This document shows, piece after piece, positions 1 through 10,175 of a stretch of DNA of 64,000 bases. Numbering within the stretch: the stretch's first letter is position 1; each line of letters begins with the position of its first letter. The notes beneath the pieces are model-generated. The model searched no databases, had not been told where the DNA came from, and worked only from the letters and a program-made list of their open reading frames with translations. The translations under genes were made by a program, and so were the position numbers. Source of the stretch: Rhyacichthys aspro (lineage: Eukaryota; Chordata; Actinopteri; Gobiiformes; Rhyacichthyidae); contig CM072148.1 of assembly GCA_036850595.1 (NCBI GenBank), forward strand, positions 22,376,731 to 22,440,730, given 5' to 3'.

Positions 1-402
1 GAATGGTAGGATGGTACAATTGTTTGACCATTTATAGAGCACTTCTAGTCGCCATTTATGGTACTGCATTCAATCTTCCACATTATTTTAGAACATTTCA
101 ATCCCCAACAATGTTTTTGCATCAAAGTAGATTTTAAACAAATTCCAATGTATTTTTAACAACTGCGCATTCCTCAAACATTATCCCTTTTCAAACACAA
201 TTCTACCATTCAAATTCTAACAGAGTTCCAACAACTTCAACAACTAGCCCTAGCATCTACACCCAATGGCTTTAGCCATTGCAAACATTTTTAGTTATCA
301 CATCATAATTCATTACTGCTATATAAATACACAAATATATATAGATATAGGCATCACAGTGGTTAACTATCTCTCTAAATTACACAATACGGAAATGCTA
401 AC

Positions 403-690
403 CTGACTCCGCCAGATAGAACTGCTCCACAGAACATAGTCTATTTCGCAGTACAATCTGGGAATGCTCCCGTTGAAAGCATTTGCAAAAGGGAGGCGCC
501 TTCTGTCAAAAACTTGGTGTTGATTGGATGAAGCACCGACTAGTATCCGCTTATCATGAGGTTTCTTTAACCAATCATAGCAGCGATATGACGTGCCACT
601 CTTTGCGCTTCTTTCAAAGAAGAAATACTCTACTTCTGATAAAACTGTTTTGATAGCAGCGTCAACGCTAACGTCTTTCGGTGTAGTCAT
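403..690 (-). CDS. Candidate first coding exon, unknown protein
   Basis: An open frame starts at an ATG at 690 (reading leftward) with A at -3, a good Kozak context, and runs 96 codons to a CAG|GTTAGC that could be a splice donor at 403/402; without splicing it ends at a stop at 367 after 107 codons. The product begins MTTPKDVSVDAAI and holds a rather polar middle (KKPHDKRILVGAS) and an aromatic C-terminal part (DYVLWSSSIW). I do not recognise a family and see no signal peptide or membrane segment. The exon sits head to head with a second candidate first exon at 839-917, 148 bp away, with a CCAAT box and a TCTCGCGAGA element nearby, which is the usual layout of a shared bidirectional promoter. 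Later exons would lie to the left, outside the window. It could still be a chance open frame. Confidence 0.4.
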
Positions 691-838
691 GTTGATAACA
701 AAGAAGAGAAGAGAGCGCTTGTTGCTTTCTTCAAATTAAAAACCCGCCTCTTCCTGTTAGTGCTGCAACATCATTGGTCAAAAGAGTCCGGTGAGTCCAC
801 GGTTCGCGACTCAAGCGGTTTGGTTGGCGCGATACAAG
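691..838. promoter_or_regulatory. Putative bidirectional promoter
   Basis: The 148 bp between two divergent ATGs hold an inverted CCAAT box (ATTGGT, 773-778), a GC-rich CCCGCC, and no TATA box near either start. Just inside the right-hand exon lies a perfect palindrome TCTCGCGAGA (871-880), a motif known from vertebrate TATA-less and bidirectional housekeeping promoters. CpG density is higher here than in the AT-rich DNA on either side. The motifs are seen; the promoter role is inferred. Confidence 0.5.
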
Positions 839-917
839 ATGGATTTACAAGAGTTTTGGAAACTCCCAAATCTCGCGAGAATCCAGCTGCAGCGCAAGGT
901 TACGGAAATGCATCCAG
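839..917 (+). CDS. Candidate first coding exon, unknown protein
   Basis: ATG at 839-841 opens 26 codons plus one base, ending at CCAG|GTATGA, a good splice donor at 917/918. The peptide starts MDLQEFWKLPNL and continues as a basic, amphipathic run (RIQLQRKV). It contains TCTCGCGAGA at 871-880, which often lies just downstream of the transcription start. No family is recognised. The next exon is not certain: the coding remnant at 11,015-13,500 is on the same strand, but its first visible exon would read a stop if joined directly in the phase set here, so at least one exon between them would be needed if they belong together. Confidence 0.4.
871..880. promoter_or_regulatory. TCTCGCGAGA palindromic element
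   Basis: A perfect 10-bp palindrome TCTCGCGAGA lies 32 bp downstream of the plus-strand ATG. It matches a known CpG-containing promoter motif of vertebrate housekeeping and divergent promoters. A chance match is unlikely in DNA this poor in CpG. Confidence 0.6.
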
Positions 918-2212
918 GTATGAAATTGTGTTTTACCATTCAAATACAATAAATTATAAAGTATTGGCTTTAAATCAATTAACTTTATAGCTTTAAACAA
1001 ATGAACACATTCAGTGGTCAGCTCTGTTAAATGACAACAAAACAAATGCAAGCATTTAGAAGAAAATACACAGTCACTGAGCCGGGATGGAGCATTAACC
1101 TCTAATGCTATGCAAATGCAAGCTTTATGAAAGTGTAGGTCGGACAGATTTAAGAAAAATGCCCCATATTTGGATGGTAAATGCTGTATGTAGTTTTTTG
1201 CTGCTGTGTAAATAACCTTAACTGTTCCATGTTGTCCTGTGCTCCTCTTCAGTTTAATGTGAGCAGAGCCCAGGCCCAAAGGCTGGTGTTAAAGAGCATC
1301 ACTGTCAGAGTTCAGTCCTGATACTGTAGAGCAGACGCCAAAACCAATGGATTCAGGCCGAGTGAACTTTAGCGCCGCGGGGTTCGCTCCCTGTGTTTTA
1401 TCCTCAGTCTGACCTCCTCTGACTCAACTGGGTTTGGGCTGAATGTAGAAAACAAAGACCAGAAAGACAGAGGACGAGAAGTGTGGACTGTGTTGTTTCT
1501 GGTTTATCTGGAAGTTCTAATTGTTTGAAAGGTTATTTTGAAATAAAAGGGTCTAGGGCCTGAGGTCTTAGTTCAGATCAGTTCAAATCCAACTAAAACC
1601 TGTTTGAAAAAATCCTAAAACCCTACAGATCTAACTAAAAATTGTTTAAATTAAATAAAACATAACTAAGACATGTACAAATCCAACTCTAACCTTCTCA
1701 AGTTAAGTTTCATGAACTTACATTTTGTGAAATGCCCCATGTCCCAAGGCAAATCAAAATCAGTTTCAATTTTTACAAGAAATATGCAGAATCCCAAACC
1801 CATTCTTTGCTGTTGCAGAAAATGAACGTCATAACCTCTCTGTGCCGCTCTGTTTTTGTTTTCCTTCTTGTTTCTCATTTCCACTCATCCTGAAACGCTC
1901 TGCTCTTATTGTACTGCCAGATTTAACATCACATTTCCATATTGTGTTTATGTGTAATTTAATATTTGCATAATGTCTGATCTGAAATGCAGCATTTGTA
2001 TTCCGCTCTGGTGTAAACTCTTTGCAGCATAATAACTGGAGTTTCATGTCTGACTGTGTTCTCAGTGAGGAGTTGCATCATGAATCATGAATTATATAGG
2101 TTTATGAAATGAATTTGTTTTTTGTGAAAGCTCCATAGTTACAACTATTTGTACCATGTAGTGCTGTAGTTTTATCTTAATTCAGGACATACTTTGGGGG
2201 TTTTTAAAAGCC
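918..2212. other. Gene-free stretch, probable first intron
   Basis: No convincing exon. If the donor at 917 is used this is intron. Part of 1,570-1,700 read on the minus strand shows several copies of a CAGGTTTTAGTTGGATTT-like word that also fills the two hAT MITEs at 16.8 and 25.0 kb, so a worn fragment of that family probably lies here. The rest is AT-rich and unremarkable. Confidence 0.4.
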
Positions 2213-3766
2213 AGAGACTCTACAGTCTGATACAGGAGTCAGATCCTCTACAGTCTGATACAGGAGTCAGATCCTCTACAGTCTGATACAGGAGTCAGAT
2301 CCTCTACACTCTTATACAGGAGTCAGAGCCTCTACAGTCTGATACAGGAGTCAGAGACTCTACAGTCTGATACAGGAGTCAGAGACTCTACAGTCTGATA
2401 CAGGAGTCAGATCCCCTACAGTCTGATACAGGAGTCAGATCCTCTACACTCTTATACAGGAGTCAGAGCCTCTACAGTCTGATACAGGAGTCAGAGACTC
2501 TACAGTCTGATACAGGAGTCAGAGTCTCTACAGTCTGATACAGGAGTCAGATCCTCTACACTCTTATACAGGAGTCAGAGTCTCTACAGTCTGATACAGG
2601 AGTCAGAGTCTCTACAGTCTGATACAGGAGTCAGATCCTCTACAGTCTGATACAGGAGTCAGATACAGTCTGATACAGGAGTCAGATCCCCTACAGTCTG
2701 ATACAGGAGTCAGATCCTCTACACTCTTATACAGGAGTCAGATCCTCTACAGTCTGATACAGGAGTCAGATCCTCTACAGTCTGATACAGGAGTCAGAGA
2801 CTCTACAGTCTGATACAGGAGTCAGATCCCCTACAGTCTGATACAGGAGTCAGATCCTCTACACTCTTATACAGGAGTCAGAGCCTCTACAGTCTGATAC
2901 AGGAGTCAGAGACTCTACACTCTTATACAGGAGTCAGAGTCTCTACAGTCTGATACAGGAGTCAGATCCTCTACACTCTTATACAGGAGTCAGAGTCTCT
3001 ACAGTCTGATACAGGAGTCAGAGTCTCTACAGTCTGATACAGGAGTCAGATCCTCTACAGTCTGATACAGGAGTCAGAGTCTCTACAGTCTGATACAGGA
3101 GTCAGAGCCTCTACAGTCTGATACAGGAGTCAGATCCTCTACAGTCTGATACAGGAGTCAGATCCTCTACAGTCTGATACAGGAGTCAGATCCTCTACAG
3201 TCTGATACAGGAGTCAGAGCCTCTACACTCTTATACAGGAGTCAGAGACTCTACAGTCTGATACAGGAGTCAGAGACTCTACAGTCTGATACAGGAGTCA
3301 GAGTCTCTACAGTCTGATACAGGAGTCAGATCCTCTACACTCTTATACAGGAGTCAGAGTCTCTACAGTCTGATACAGGAGTCAGATCCTCTACAGTCTG
3401 ATACAGGAGTCAGATCCTCTACAGTCTGATACAGGAGTCAGATCCTCTACAGTCTGATACAGGAGTCAGATCCTCTACAGTCTGATACAGGAGTCAGATC
3501 CTCTACAGTCTGATACAGGAGTCAGATCCTCTACAGTCTGATACAGGAGTCAGAGTCTCTACAGTCTGATACAGGAGTCAGAGCCTCTACAGTCTGATAC
3601 AGGAGTCAGATACAGTCTGATACAGGAGTCAGAGCCTCTACAGTCTGATACAGGAGTCAGATACAGTCTGATACAGGAGTCAGAGCCTCTACAGTCTGAT
3701 ACAGGAGTCAGAGTCTCTACAGTCTGATACAGGAGTCAGAGCCTCTACAGTCCGATACAGTCAGAG
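2213..3766. repeat. 28-bp minisatellite, about 55 units
   Basis: The stretch is an unbroken tandem array. The core word TACAGTCTGATACAGGAGTC recurs every 28 bp, with the linker varying in two bases (AGATCC, AGAGAC, AGAGTC, AGAGCC). A second unit type has ACACTCTTATACAGG in place of ACAGTCTGATACAGG. At least four units are short (20 bp) where GTCAGATACAG joins directly, losing 8 bp. The period is not a multiple of three and stops occur in every frame, so it is not coding. Each unit holds CTGA..TCAG and GACTC..GAGTC inverted words that could pair. On its right side it joins the 3' part of a reversed LINE fragment. Confidence 0.95.
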
Positions 3767-4255
3767 ATGTCAGCTCCACTAACATCTTGCTCTCACCCAG
3801 CTCCTCAGTAGACTCTATTGGACAGCCGAGGACAGAGAGGCACTCCTGACCAGCTTGTTCAACTTCATCTTGTCCTGGTCCGTGCTGCCCACCCCTCAAC
3901 ACACGACTGCGTAATGGAAAGCAGAGGCTTCTACAGAGTCATAAAATGTCTTCTCTCTGAGGGACCTCAGTCTCCTCACAGAAGGTGGAGACAACTTGTC
4001 CCAGGGTGTGTGGAACCTTAATCTTAATCCTTGATCTTAATGTCCGAGCCCTAGAGGCTCACAGGTGTGTGGACTGTTGTCCTTCTCCTGAAGTCCATCA
4101 CCATCTCCTTGATCTTACTGGTGTTTAAGTGTAGCTGGTTGTGCTCACCTCAGTCAATAAAGTCCATGAGACTGACCTGTACTCCAGGTCGTTCCCCTCA
4201 GACACACAGCCAACAATGGAGTCAAATGACAGCTGCTGGTGCCGTAGGTGAAGTC
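3767..4255 (-). pseudogene. LINE ORF2 C-terminal fragment (L2/CR1-like)
   Basis: Read on the minus strand, scattered frames give the end of a LINE reverse transcriptase: a KTKEMV-type segment (IKEMVMDFR-like), then DSVEASAFHYAVVC, then LNKLVRSAS and ECLSVLGCPIES followed by EELGESKML. These correspond to the conserved tail of L2/CR1-type ORF2 proteins found in fish. The frame changes several times and stops interrupt it, so it is dead. The order of the pieces shows the element pointing left, so its 3' end abuts the minisatellite. Confidence 0.65.
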
Positions 4256-5879
4256 TGAAGTGTAAACCCCTTCCAGCTGAATGAGCTGAAAACACAGCAG
4301 AAGCAAATAAGACATGACTCTTTACATCTCTTTATTAATTTTTAGTCTTTTCCTGCAGACTTAATCGTCCAGTGCTCTTTCCTGGTCTCTTCTTTTTAAA
4401 CCTCTTCTTTCATATTAATACTCTCACACTTTGATACATGTTCAAACCTGATGCAGCAGGGGCTTATTTACTAAACATAGCCAGAGATTATTACAGTCAA
4501 GTCATTCATCACGCTCTGGGAAAAGAACCGCCTCGAAATGTGGTCCTGACGTGACTCAGAGTGGTCTGTTATGAATGAAAATTCAATATAATATGAAAAA
4601 TGAACGGTGTCTATGAATTTCCCACCAACCTCTTATATTTTTACGTGGCTGCATTCAAGAACAGATATTATTTCCATCACAAAAGGCAGGCTATCTGCTT
4701 TTGAAAACGGTGCATTGAACTTGTCGTGATTTATGAGCTTTTCTACGAATCTGGAGGGAATTTAGGGCAATGGATAGGACATAAAACCCATGAAATATGT
4801 TTTCCAATAAAAACAGTTAATAGGCTATAACCACATAGGTTGATGTATTATCCTTATTCTGATTAGTAACTGTAAGTTTTGTCAACTACTCACACACATT
4901 TCCATTCTCAATGAATCCCTGCCTGTGCATGTGTCAGTAAAATCCTCTCCTTGGTCTGTCCTCTACCCCACTCTTTCTCTTTTTAATATCTGTTCTTGGT
5001 CTGTTCAAAAGCTGAGAGATGGATAATTACCAGCAGAAAAGTGTCTGAATGACATTCTCACTACGTCTCAGCTCAGGGAAGGTCTTCCTAAGAGGCTCAC
5101 TGCTGCATTAATCCTCAAACCACCACTGCCTTCATTCCTCAGTCGTACTTAATTATGACACGCCAAGCTCTAGAGTAAATGAAACGAGTCACTACACACC
5201 TCCCTGTTTGTTTCATCCGTCTCTGTCATATTTCACTGGCCTCTGTGCTGTTTTTTTGTCAGTGGTTAATTAATGTTGAACAAACCCATTGTTTTCTATG
5301 GAGGCCTCTGTGGCCCCCGCCTCATCTCTTCAGCCTAGTCTTTGATTTCAGGCCCGAGGTGAACTGTAAGTCTGTCCTCTGTTGGATAATTAGACTCATA
5401 ACCAGCCTCTGAATAATTGTGGAAGTGTTTAATGTAAGATTAATGTAGCACAGAGCTGCTTCTGTTACTCTGGAATATTCACACTGCAGTGTTTCCCATT
5501 CATTAGAGTGCATCCACTATGCTGGTCTTTTACATTGGTGCTATGATAAAATGCCAACATAGTCTTTGACTTACTGTAAATCTAGGGAAAAAGTGCAGAT
5601 GCATGTTTACACTACACTGGCTACACTGGCAGCCATTATAAAACTATTTATGCTTGTCACAGTTCTTTTTTGGACCCAAAAAGCAGAACACAACTGGTTG
5701 GAGTTGAGAACAGGTTTATTACAAAGACTGCGAATAATGAAGAGTTGAAGTTGCGAAGGAGATGGACCAGTTGACCAGATGTGAGGCAGGTGGGTAGCAG
5801 GCAGGAGCCGATGGGACAGCACCAAACAGCGACAGCCACTCACAGCCCCTAATGCAGAAGGCTCCCTCCAAGGAAACAC
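4256..5879. other. Gene-free; homeodomain-motif-rich island
   Basis: No gene is visible. The part from about 5,020 to 5,440 has more balanced composition than its flanks and holds repeated ATTA-core sites (GATAATTACC, TTAATTATG, GTTAATTAATG, GATAATTAGAC), the look of a conserved non-coding enhancer; conservation cannot be tested here. 5,660-5,880 looks like a worn interspersed repeat (AGGTTTATTACAAAGACTG word) but I cannot classify it. Confidence 0.3.
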
Positions 5880-6536
5880 TGGAAAATGCTAAAAATAAAC
5901 ATATAAATTAAAACATAAAGTAGTTAAAAGCCAAATTAGAAAAGTGGGTCTTGAGCCTCTTAAAAACATGAACGGTCTCTGCGGCCTTGAGGTCCTCCGG
6001 CAGGCTGTTCCACAGGCGAGGGTCGTAATACTAAAGAGACGTCTCTCCGTGAGTGTTTGTCCTGACTTTGGGAATGGCTAGGCCAGTGCTGGAGGAGCGC
6101 AGGATCCGCGAGGGTTCATATGATAAAAGCAGTTCTGAAATGGAGATGCTACTGGACGCTACTGCATTACTCGATAAACAAAAGAGCTTTGTTACCAAAA
6201 AGCTATTTGACTCAGAAAACAGCAAGGCTACCAGGGGGAAGCTGGAATAGGCTGATATTGTTTAAAGTGTATTATGTGCCTGGTAAACGTTGTTGAGGAT
6301 AAATTAAGATTCCTTGGGTCAGGCCTTGTTTGGAAGCCGCCCACAGAGGAAGGAGCTGTTATCATTAGAAACTGAACTGAAAACAAACTGAAAAGAGTGG
6401 ATCTAAAACAGAGGATGATAGTTTTAACAATATGTGTTTTTATTTAGCGTGAATTGACTGTGTTGGCCTGACCCTCCACAAGAGTCCCAGGTTCTAATGT
6501 GGCCCTTGGAGAAAAATAATTGCTCACCCCTGATCG
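5880..6536 (-). repeat. Interspersed repeat family A, copy 1
   Basis: The right part matches 15,038-15,240 in the same orientation and order: GCTGGAATAGRCTG, then TTTAAAGTGTATTATG, then GATCTAAAACAGAG, then GGAGAAAAATMATTGC. The right edge (ATTGCTCACCCCTG) read leftward is CAGGGGTGAGCAAT, which resembles a hAT terminus. The left part includes a fish-typical segment (GGTCCTCCGGCAGGCTGTTC) seen in many dispersed copies. No intact gene; a 65-codon open frame at 6,053-6,250 is part of the repeat. Confidence 0.6.
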
Positions 6537-6747
6537 AAAAGGTTGTCTATGTGCAAATGAAAATCGCTGGTTAAAATAATTATAGTGTAAGTGGATTATT
6601 AAAAAAACTCACTCAGAATTCACTGATAAAAGCAGCACATTTCTTTGGCAGTCTGTTTACTGTGATACATAAAATTGGGGACTGTTAAAAACAATGGTTT
6701 GGATTTCAAAAGTGGTATAATTGTCAGGGGCGGTCCATTAAGCACTG

Positions 6748-6838
6748 AATGATCATCTTTTTGCGTGCGTAGGTTAAGAATCTAATATCAGCAAAGTCAC
6801 TTGTGACCTCCCCCCACGTGACACCGGAAGCTCAGTCC
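6748..6838 (+). repeat. Left inverted terminal repeat of DIRS-like element
   Basis: Pairs with 10,579-10,680. The arms share TCATCTTT, GCGTGCG/GCGCACGC, GAATCTAATATCARCAAAGTCACTTG and CCGGAAGCTCAGTCC in the same order, with small insertions in the right arm. Confidence 0.75.
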
Positions 6839-6984
6839 TTTAACCTTCTCGCAAGTATGAGGATTCTAAGGGACTGACTTCCCTGGCAGCACTGGATGAC
6901 GTAGACCAGCAAGGTTACAAGGAATCAGCAGACCCTGATCCAGCATACCTTATAAAGATGAAGTGACCTGTTGTGAAACTCCCT

Positions 6985-7610
6985 TCAGTGGATGGGAAGT
7001 GGCTACGTTCACTCTGTAAAAAGTAGTGAACGTATGTGGAGTAGTTCATGACGCGGCTGCACAAATTACTTCCAAAGGCACCCTGGTCATTGCAGGCCAG
7101 GAAGTGGGAATGCCCCTTGATGAGTGACACCTCACTCCTACTGGCAGTGGTTGGCCACGGGCTTTGTAAGCCTGGGTTATCGCACCCGCCACCCAGAGTG
7201 CCAGACGCTGTTTAGGCGCCTTACGTGGACCAGCATAGCAAACAAACAAACGGTTGGTTTTTGCTAATGGCAGAAGTTGCCTTCACATACATATCTAGTG
7301 CCCAGACAGGGCTGTATCAAAGCGAGCCAGCTGTAGGAGCTGAATGCCAGTCGCTAAGGATGCCACCTTGGTAACAAATGAGGGATCAGGCCGAAGACTA
7401 ACCCCTGTCCTGTCTGGGTTCCACTGGCAGAAGGACTCATGCACAGATAGCACCTGTAGTTCCCCGACAAGTTTGGCGGAAATCATCACTAATAAAAATG
7501 CAGTCTTTATAGACACTCATTTAATGCCTGCCTCTGCCAAGGGCTAGAATGGCGGTGACTTCTGGGCATCCAGCACCATGGTCAGATACCATAAAGGCAC
7601 CACTGGGCAC
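6985..7610 (-). pseudogene. DIRS tyrosine recombinase, broken
   Basis: On the minus strand, 7,295-7,516 encodes SIKTAFLLVMISAKLVGELQ then SVHESF and LRPDPSFVTKV, and 7,046-7,249 encodes FVCYAGPRKAPKQRL, then ARGQPLPVGVRCHSSRGIP and VICAAAS. These match the core of DIRS-type recombinases. Of the usual R..HxxR..Y residues, H and R are present in HSSRG and the nucleophile-type Tyr is present in the codons of TPHTFTTFYRV after 7,046, but the first Arg, normally in SAKR-x-GEL, reads Leu. A TGA replaces Trp between VICAAAS and TTPHTF, and a frameshift separates the two halves near 7,250-7,295. A further stop lies in the linker SPPF-stop-PLAE. It is inactive. Confidence 0.75.
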
Positions 7611-7766
7611 CTAGGTGGGTCTAATTGCCCTTCAAAAATAATGAAACATGTTTATTACTCCCAACAGTTTCATTGACTTCAATATGCCGACTGGAGATTG
7701 CCCCCACTTATAACTGGCTCCTGTCACGACACCATCAAACAATTTCCATCGATTGTCATACAAGCA

Positions 7767-7973
7767 TCAGAGCAGCATCAGAAACCACGTCCTCACCGGC
7801 GAGTAAGAGACCACCAGGAGGAGTCTGTGTCCCTCCTGAAGGACTCTCCAGAGTGTGTGGTCTTTTAGAGGGAATGAAGGAAAAGTGTAGAGGAGCACCT
7901 TCGGCAGTCGTGCGCCAGCACATCTTGGCCCAATGGACTGGTGCTGTCCACCAGAGAGAACCAAAGGGGGCAA
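7767..7973 (-). pseudogene. DIRS RNase H end, remnant
   Basis: A 68-codon minus-strand frame ends HRLLLVVSYSPVRTWFLMLL, which resembles the region of DIRS polyproteins just after RNase H (LLVAPRWP-type, W-F-x-x-LL). It is cut on its upstream side by the 9-bp-duplication element inserted at 7,979. Identification depends on its place between reverse transcriptase and recombinase pieces. Confidence 0.5.
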
Positions 7974-7978
7974 TGGGT

Positions 7979-8478
7979 TAGCCTGGCCAGCCAGACCGAC
8001 TTTCTCTTTGTATTACATACAGAGAAAGTTAGTCTGGGATCGATGGATTTAAACAGGATTTCAAGGCAGGACCATGGGCAGAACTAACGCTCGCTGAGTG
8101 AACCAATCAGAGAAGCCACGGATGTGACGTAAGGAAAGCGAAACTTATTCTAGTTGTCAACAAACCACAGCGTACACCAGCGTGGCTCGAGAGAGAAGAT
8201 GCTTCGGTGACGGTGAATGACTTCTGTTGTTTTTGTCAGAAAAACCTGAGGACACGGGGTGTAATATCGAGTTTAGTGCTTATTTCGATCGTTGTAAGCG
8301 ACCGAAACCTGCTACTGTTTTCTCGCGCTCAATATGATGCGAAACAAAATCCCGCCTCCCTCGCTACGATTGGTCGGAAAGAAAGTGCCGGAGAGAAATC
8401 GGAGGCAGATCGATCGATTCCAGACTAACTTTCTCTGTATGTAATACAATGAGAAAGTCGGTCTGGCTGGCCAGGCTA
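7979..8478. mobile_element. 500-bp TIR element with 9-bp target duplication, copy 1
   Basis: Both ends read TAGCCTGGCCAGCCAGAC going inward and the element is flanked by perfect direct repeats GCAATGGGT (7,970-7,978 and 8,479-8,487). A near-identical copy lies at 56,258-56,756 with a different perfect 9-bp duplication, which proves the boundaries. Each terminal repeat (about 60 bp) is itself a hairpin: CCAGAC..ACTTTCTC, a 15-nt loop, GAGAAAGT..GTCTGG. The body has CCAATCAG (8,103), TGACGTAA (8,125-8,132), an inverted CCAAT (8,369-8,374), and an exon-like frame. A 9-bp duplication is typical of Mutator-like elements (Merlin gives 8-9), but the termini are not ones I can assign. It sits inside the DIRS element, so it is younger than that. 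Confidence 0.85.
8170..8293 (+). other. Exon-like frame with splice donor inside the element
   Basis: A plus-strand open frame reads PAWLEREDASVTVNDFCCFC then QKNLRTRGVISSLVLISIV and meets GTT|GTAAGC, a good splice donor. No ATG opens this frame; the nearby ATGs end quickly. The same frame is kept in the 56-kb copy (there GNRxNDFCCFCQKNLRTQ). The Cys pair CCFC followed by basic residues could start a zinc-binding DNA-binding domain of a lost transposase or a captured host exon. Function unknown. Confidence 0.35.
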
Positions 8479-8559
8479 GCAATGGGTGGCCTCTTTTGAA
8501 CACCGGGGTGACACGCGTATCCTCTTGCACCTGTGTACATACCATGTCGGGTCCAAGTG

Positions 8560-8815
8560 AAGGACGTTTAAAGATACAATATAATAGAGATGGTGTTTAG
8601 GATGACTCCAAGAAAGATGGTGCGCTGTGCTGGGACCAAATCACTCTTGTCAAAGTTCACCCTTAGGCCCAAGTGCTCTATATGCCTGAGAACTGTCATT
8701 ATGTCTCGAATGGCCTGTTTGAGACAACAACCTGTATGTTGGTGCACATATGAGCCGGTCGTTGAGGTATGGATAATCTTGATACCCCGTGCCTGCAGGG
8801 CGCTTTAGCCGTGTA
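8560..8815 (-). pseudogene. DIRS reverse transcriptase fragment
   Basis: On the minus strand one frame gives PYLNDRLICAP, matching the catalytic YLDD box of DIRS reverse transcriptases with the first Asp read as Asn (bases 8,759-8,770), and another frame gives HIEHLGLRVNFDKSDLVPAQ then RTIFLGV, the following conserved block. The two are out of frame, and the active-site change would by itself disable the enzyme. Confidence 0.7.
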
Positions 8816-9558
8816 CCCTGCCCAGCTGAGAATTGAGTAGGCCTGTTGACTGTTCAAGAGCTGCTAAATGAGCCGCCCACACAGACCGGGGCAGGGTGAT
8901 TCTAGCATGCCTACACACTAGACTTAACCACCCCACCGAATCACCTTGAGCTGAAAACACCACTAGTGATTCCACCGCAACAAATAGGCCAGTTGTGGAG
9001 AAATACACAACCGTATACAGCAGCAAGACAACCTGAAGTAGCACCGCTGAACACAGCAAGCAAATCAAACTTATGTGACAGTAGGACTACAGCCTCATAT
9101 TTGCTGCATAAAGGACTATTAGTTCTTGGCCAATCACGCTAGGTGGCGGTCTTTATAAGCGCTCTTTGCCCTGTTACCCTCCCTTTTGACATCACGCACG
9201 TTGCTCGTCCCTAGCCACCTGTTTCCGGGTTCCGCCTTCCGGTTTGCACAGGTATGACAAGTCTCCTTTTCTCCTCCTGCGAAACGTGATATATCTGTAA
9301 TGTGGCGTTCTATTTTCTAGTACTGCTGTACGATCGCATGCGCCGTCAATCACAACCATGTTGGCTGCATGATTACGGTAGGTTTTCCCCCTTTGGTTAA
9401 ATTATGGTGTACGCTACAGTGGCTGTAATCCCTATCGTTTTGTAGGTAGCCACTGCAGCTAGCCTTTGCCTCCCCCTTCATTGGAGCTACATTTTGCTCC
9501 TACAGTGGTACGTATAATGTCTGTCTGCTGGTGCATGAGCTTTAAATTAATCTAAACT

Positions 9559-9579
9559 ACTACTACTACTACTACTAAT
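9559..9579. repeat. (CTA)n microsatellite
   Basis: About seven uninterrupted ACT/CTA triplets. Confidence 0.9.
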
Positions 9580-10152
9580 TCCTTGCTTTTGTGCTTCAGA
9601 CGCTGCTGTTTTGCCTTCGCTGAACTGTGCCTTACTTTCGCCTAATCGATTGTGTCGCCCTGGCATGACTAATTGCTCTTCCACTGGCTCACTAACTGTT
9701 TCGCGGAGACATTATTTTGCCATTGAGTGGGGGATTTGGCTGCTTTGGCGGGGCTAGTAGCGTGTCGTATTGACCCGCTACTGCCCCGCGTACTAACTCG
9801 TGGTGTCTGGGAACGACTCTGTTTGTTTGAATGTCCTGATTAACTGACTGATCCCTGTTCCTATCATATATATTTATATATACATATATATGCAAAGATA
9901 TTGAGCTGTGTGTCATTTGATTTAATGTTTGTTTGTTTGGCCTATATTGATTTTTTTTACCTTTTTCTTTTAGGAGCTAGAGGCCCAGTCTGGTGGTGGT
10001 GAACTCCGTAGGTGGTGGTATCCTTGGTTTGTTGTGCACTTTTTATTTTGAGTTGTGTGTATTTTGTGTTTTGGGTGATCTTCTCCTTTTAGGTTGCACA
10101 CCCCGGGGGTAAGCCTCAGCTCCTAGAATTTTATTAGGGTGAGTGTGGATGC

Positions 10153-10175
10153 GAGTGTGTGTGTGTGTGTGTGTG
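10153..10175. repeat. (GT)n microsatellite
   Basis: About eleven GT units. Confidence 0.9.

Noticed and set aside
845..1279. 144-codon minus-strand open frame
   Set aside because: It overlaps the candidate plus-strand first exon and promoter, has no known motif and shows Cys/His/Leu-rich composition of random frames.
1252..1325. Possible second exon after the 839-917 exon (FNVSRAQAQRLVLKSITVRV)
   Set aside because: It has an acceptor-like CTCTTCAG, but the phase only fits if a weak GTTACG donor is used in exon 1, and a stop follows soon. Not supported enough to list.
2213..3766. CRISPR-like array
   Set aside because: Units are contiguous with no unique spacers; it is a minisatellite in a vertebrate genome.
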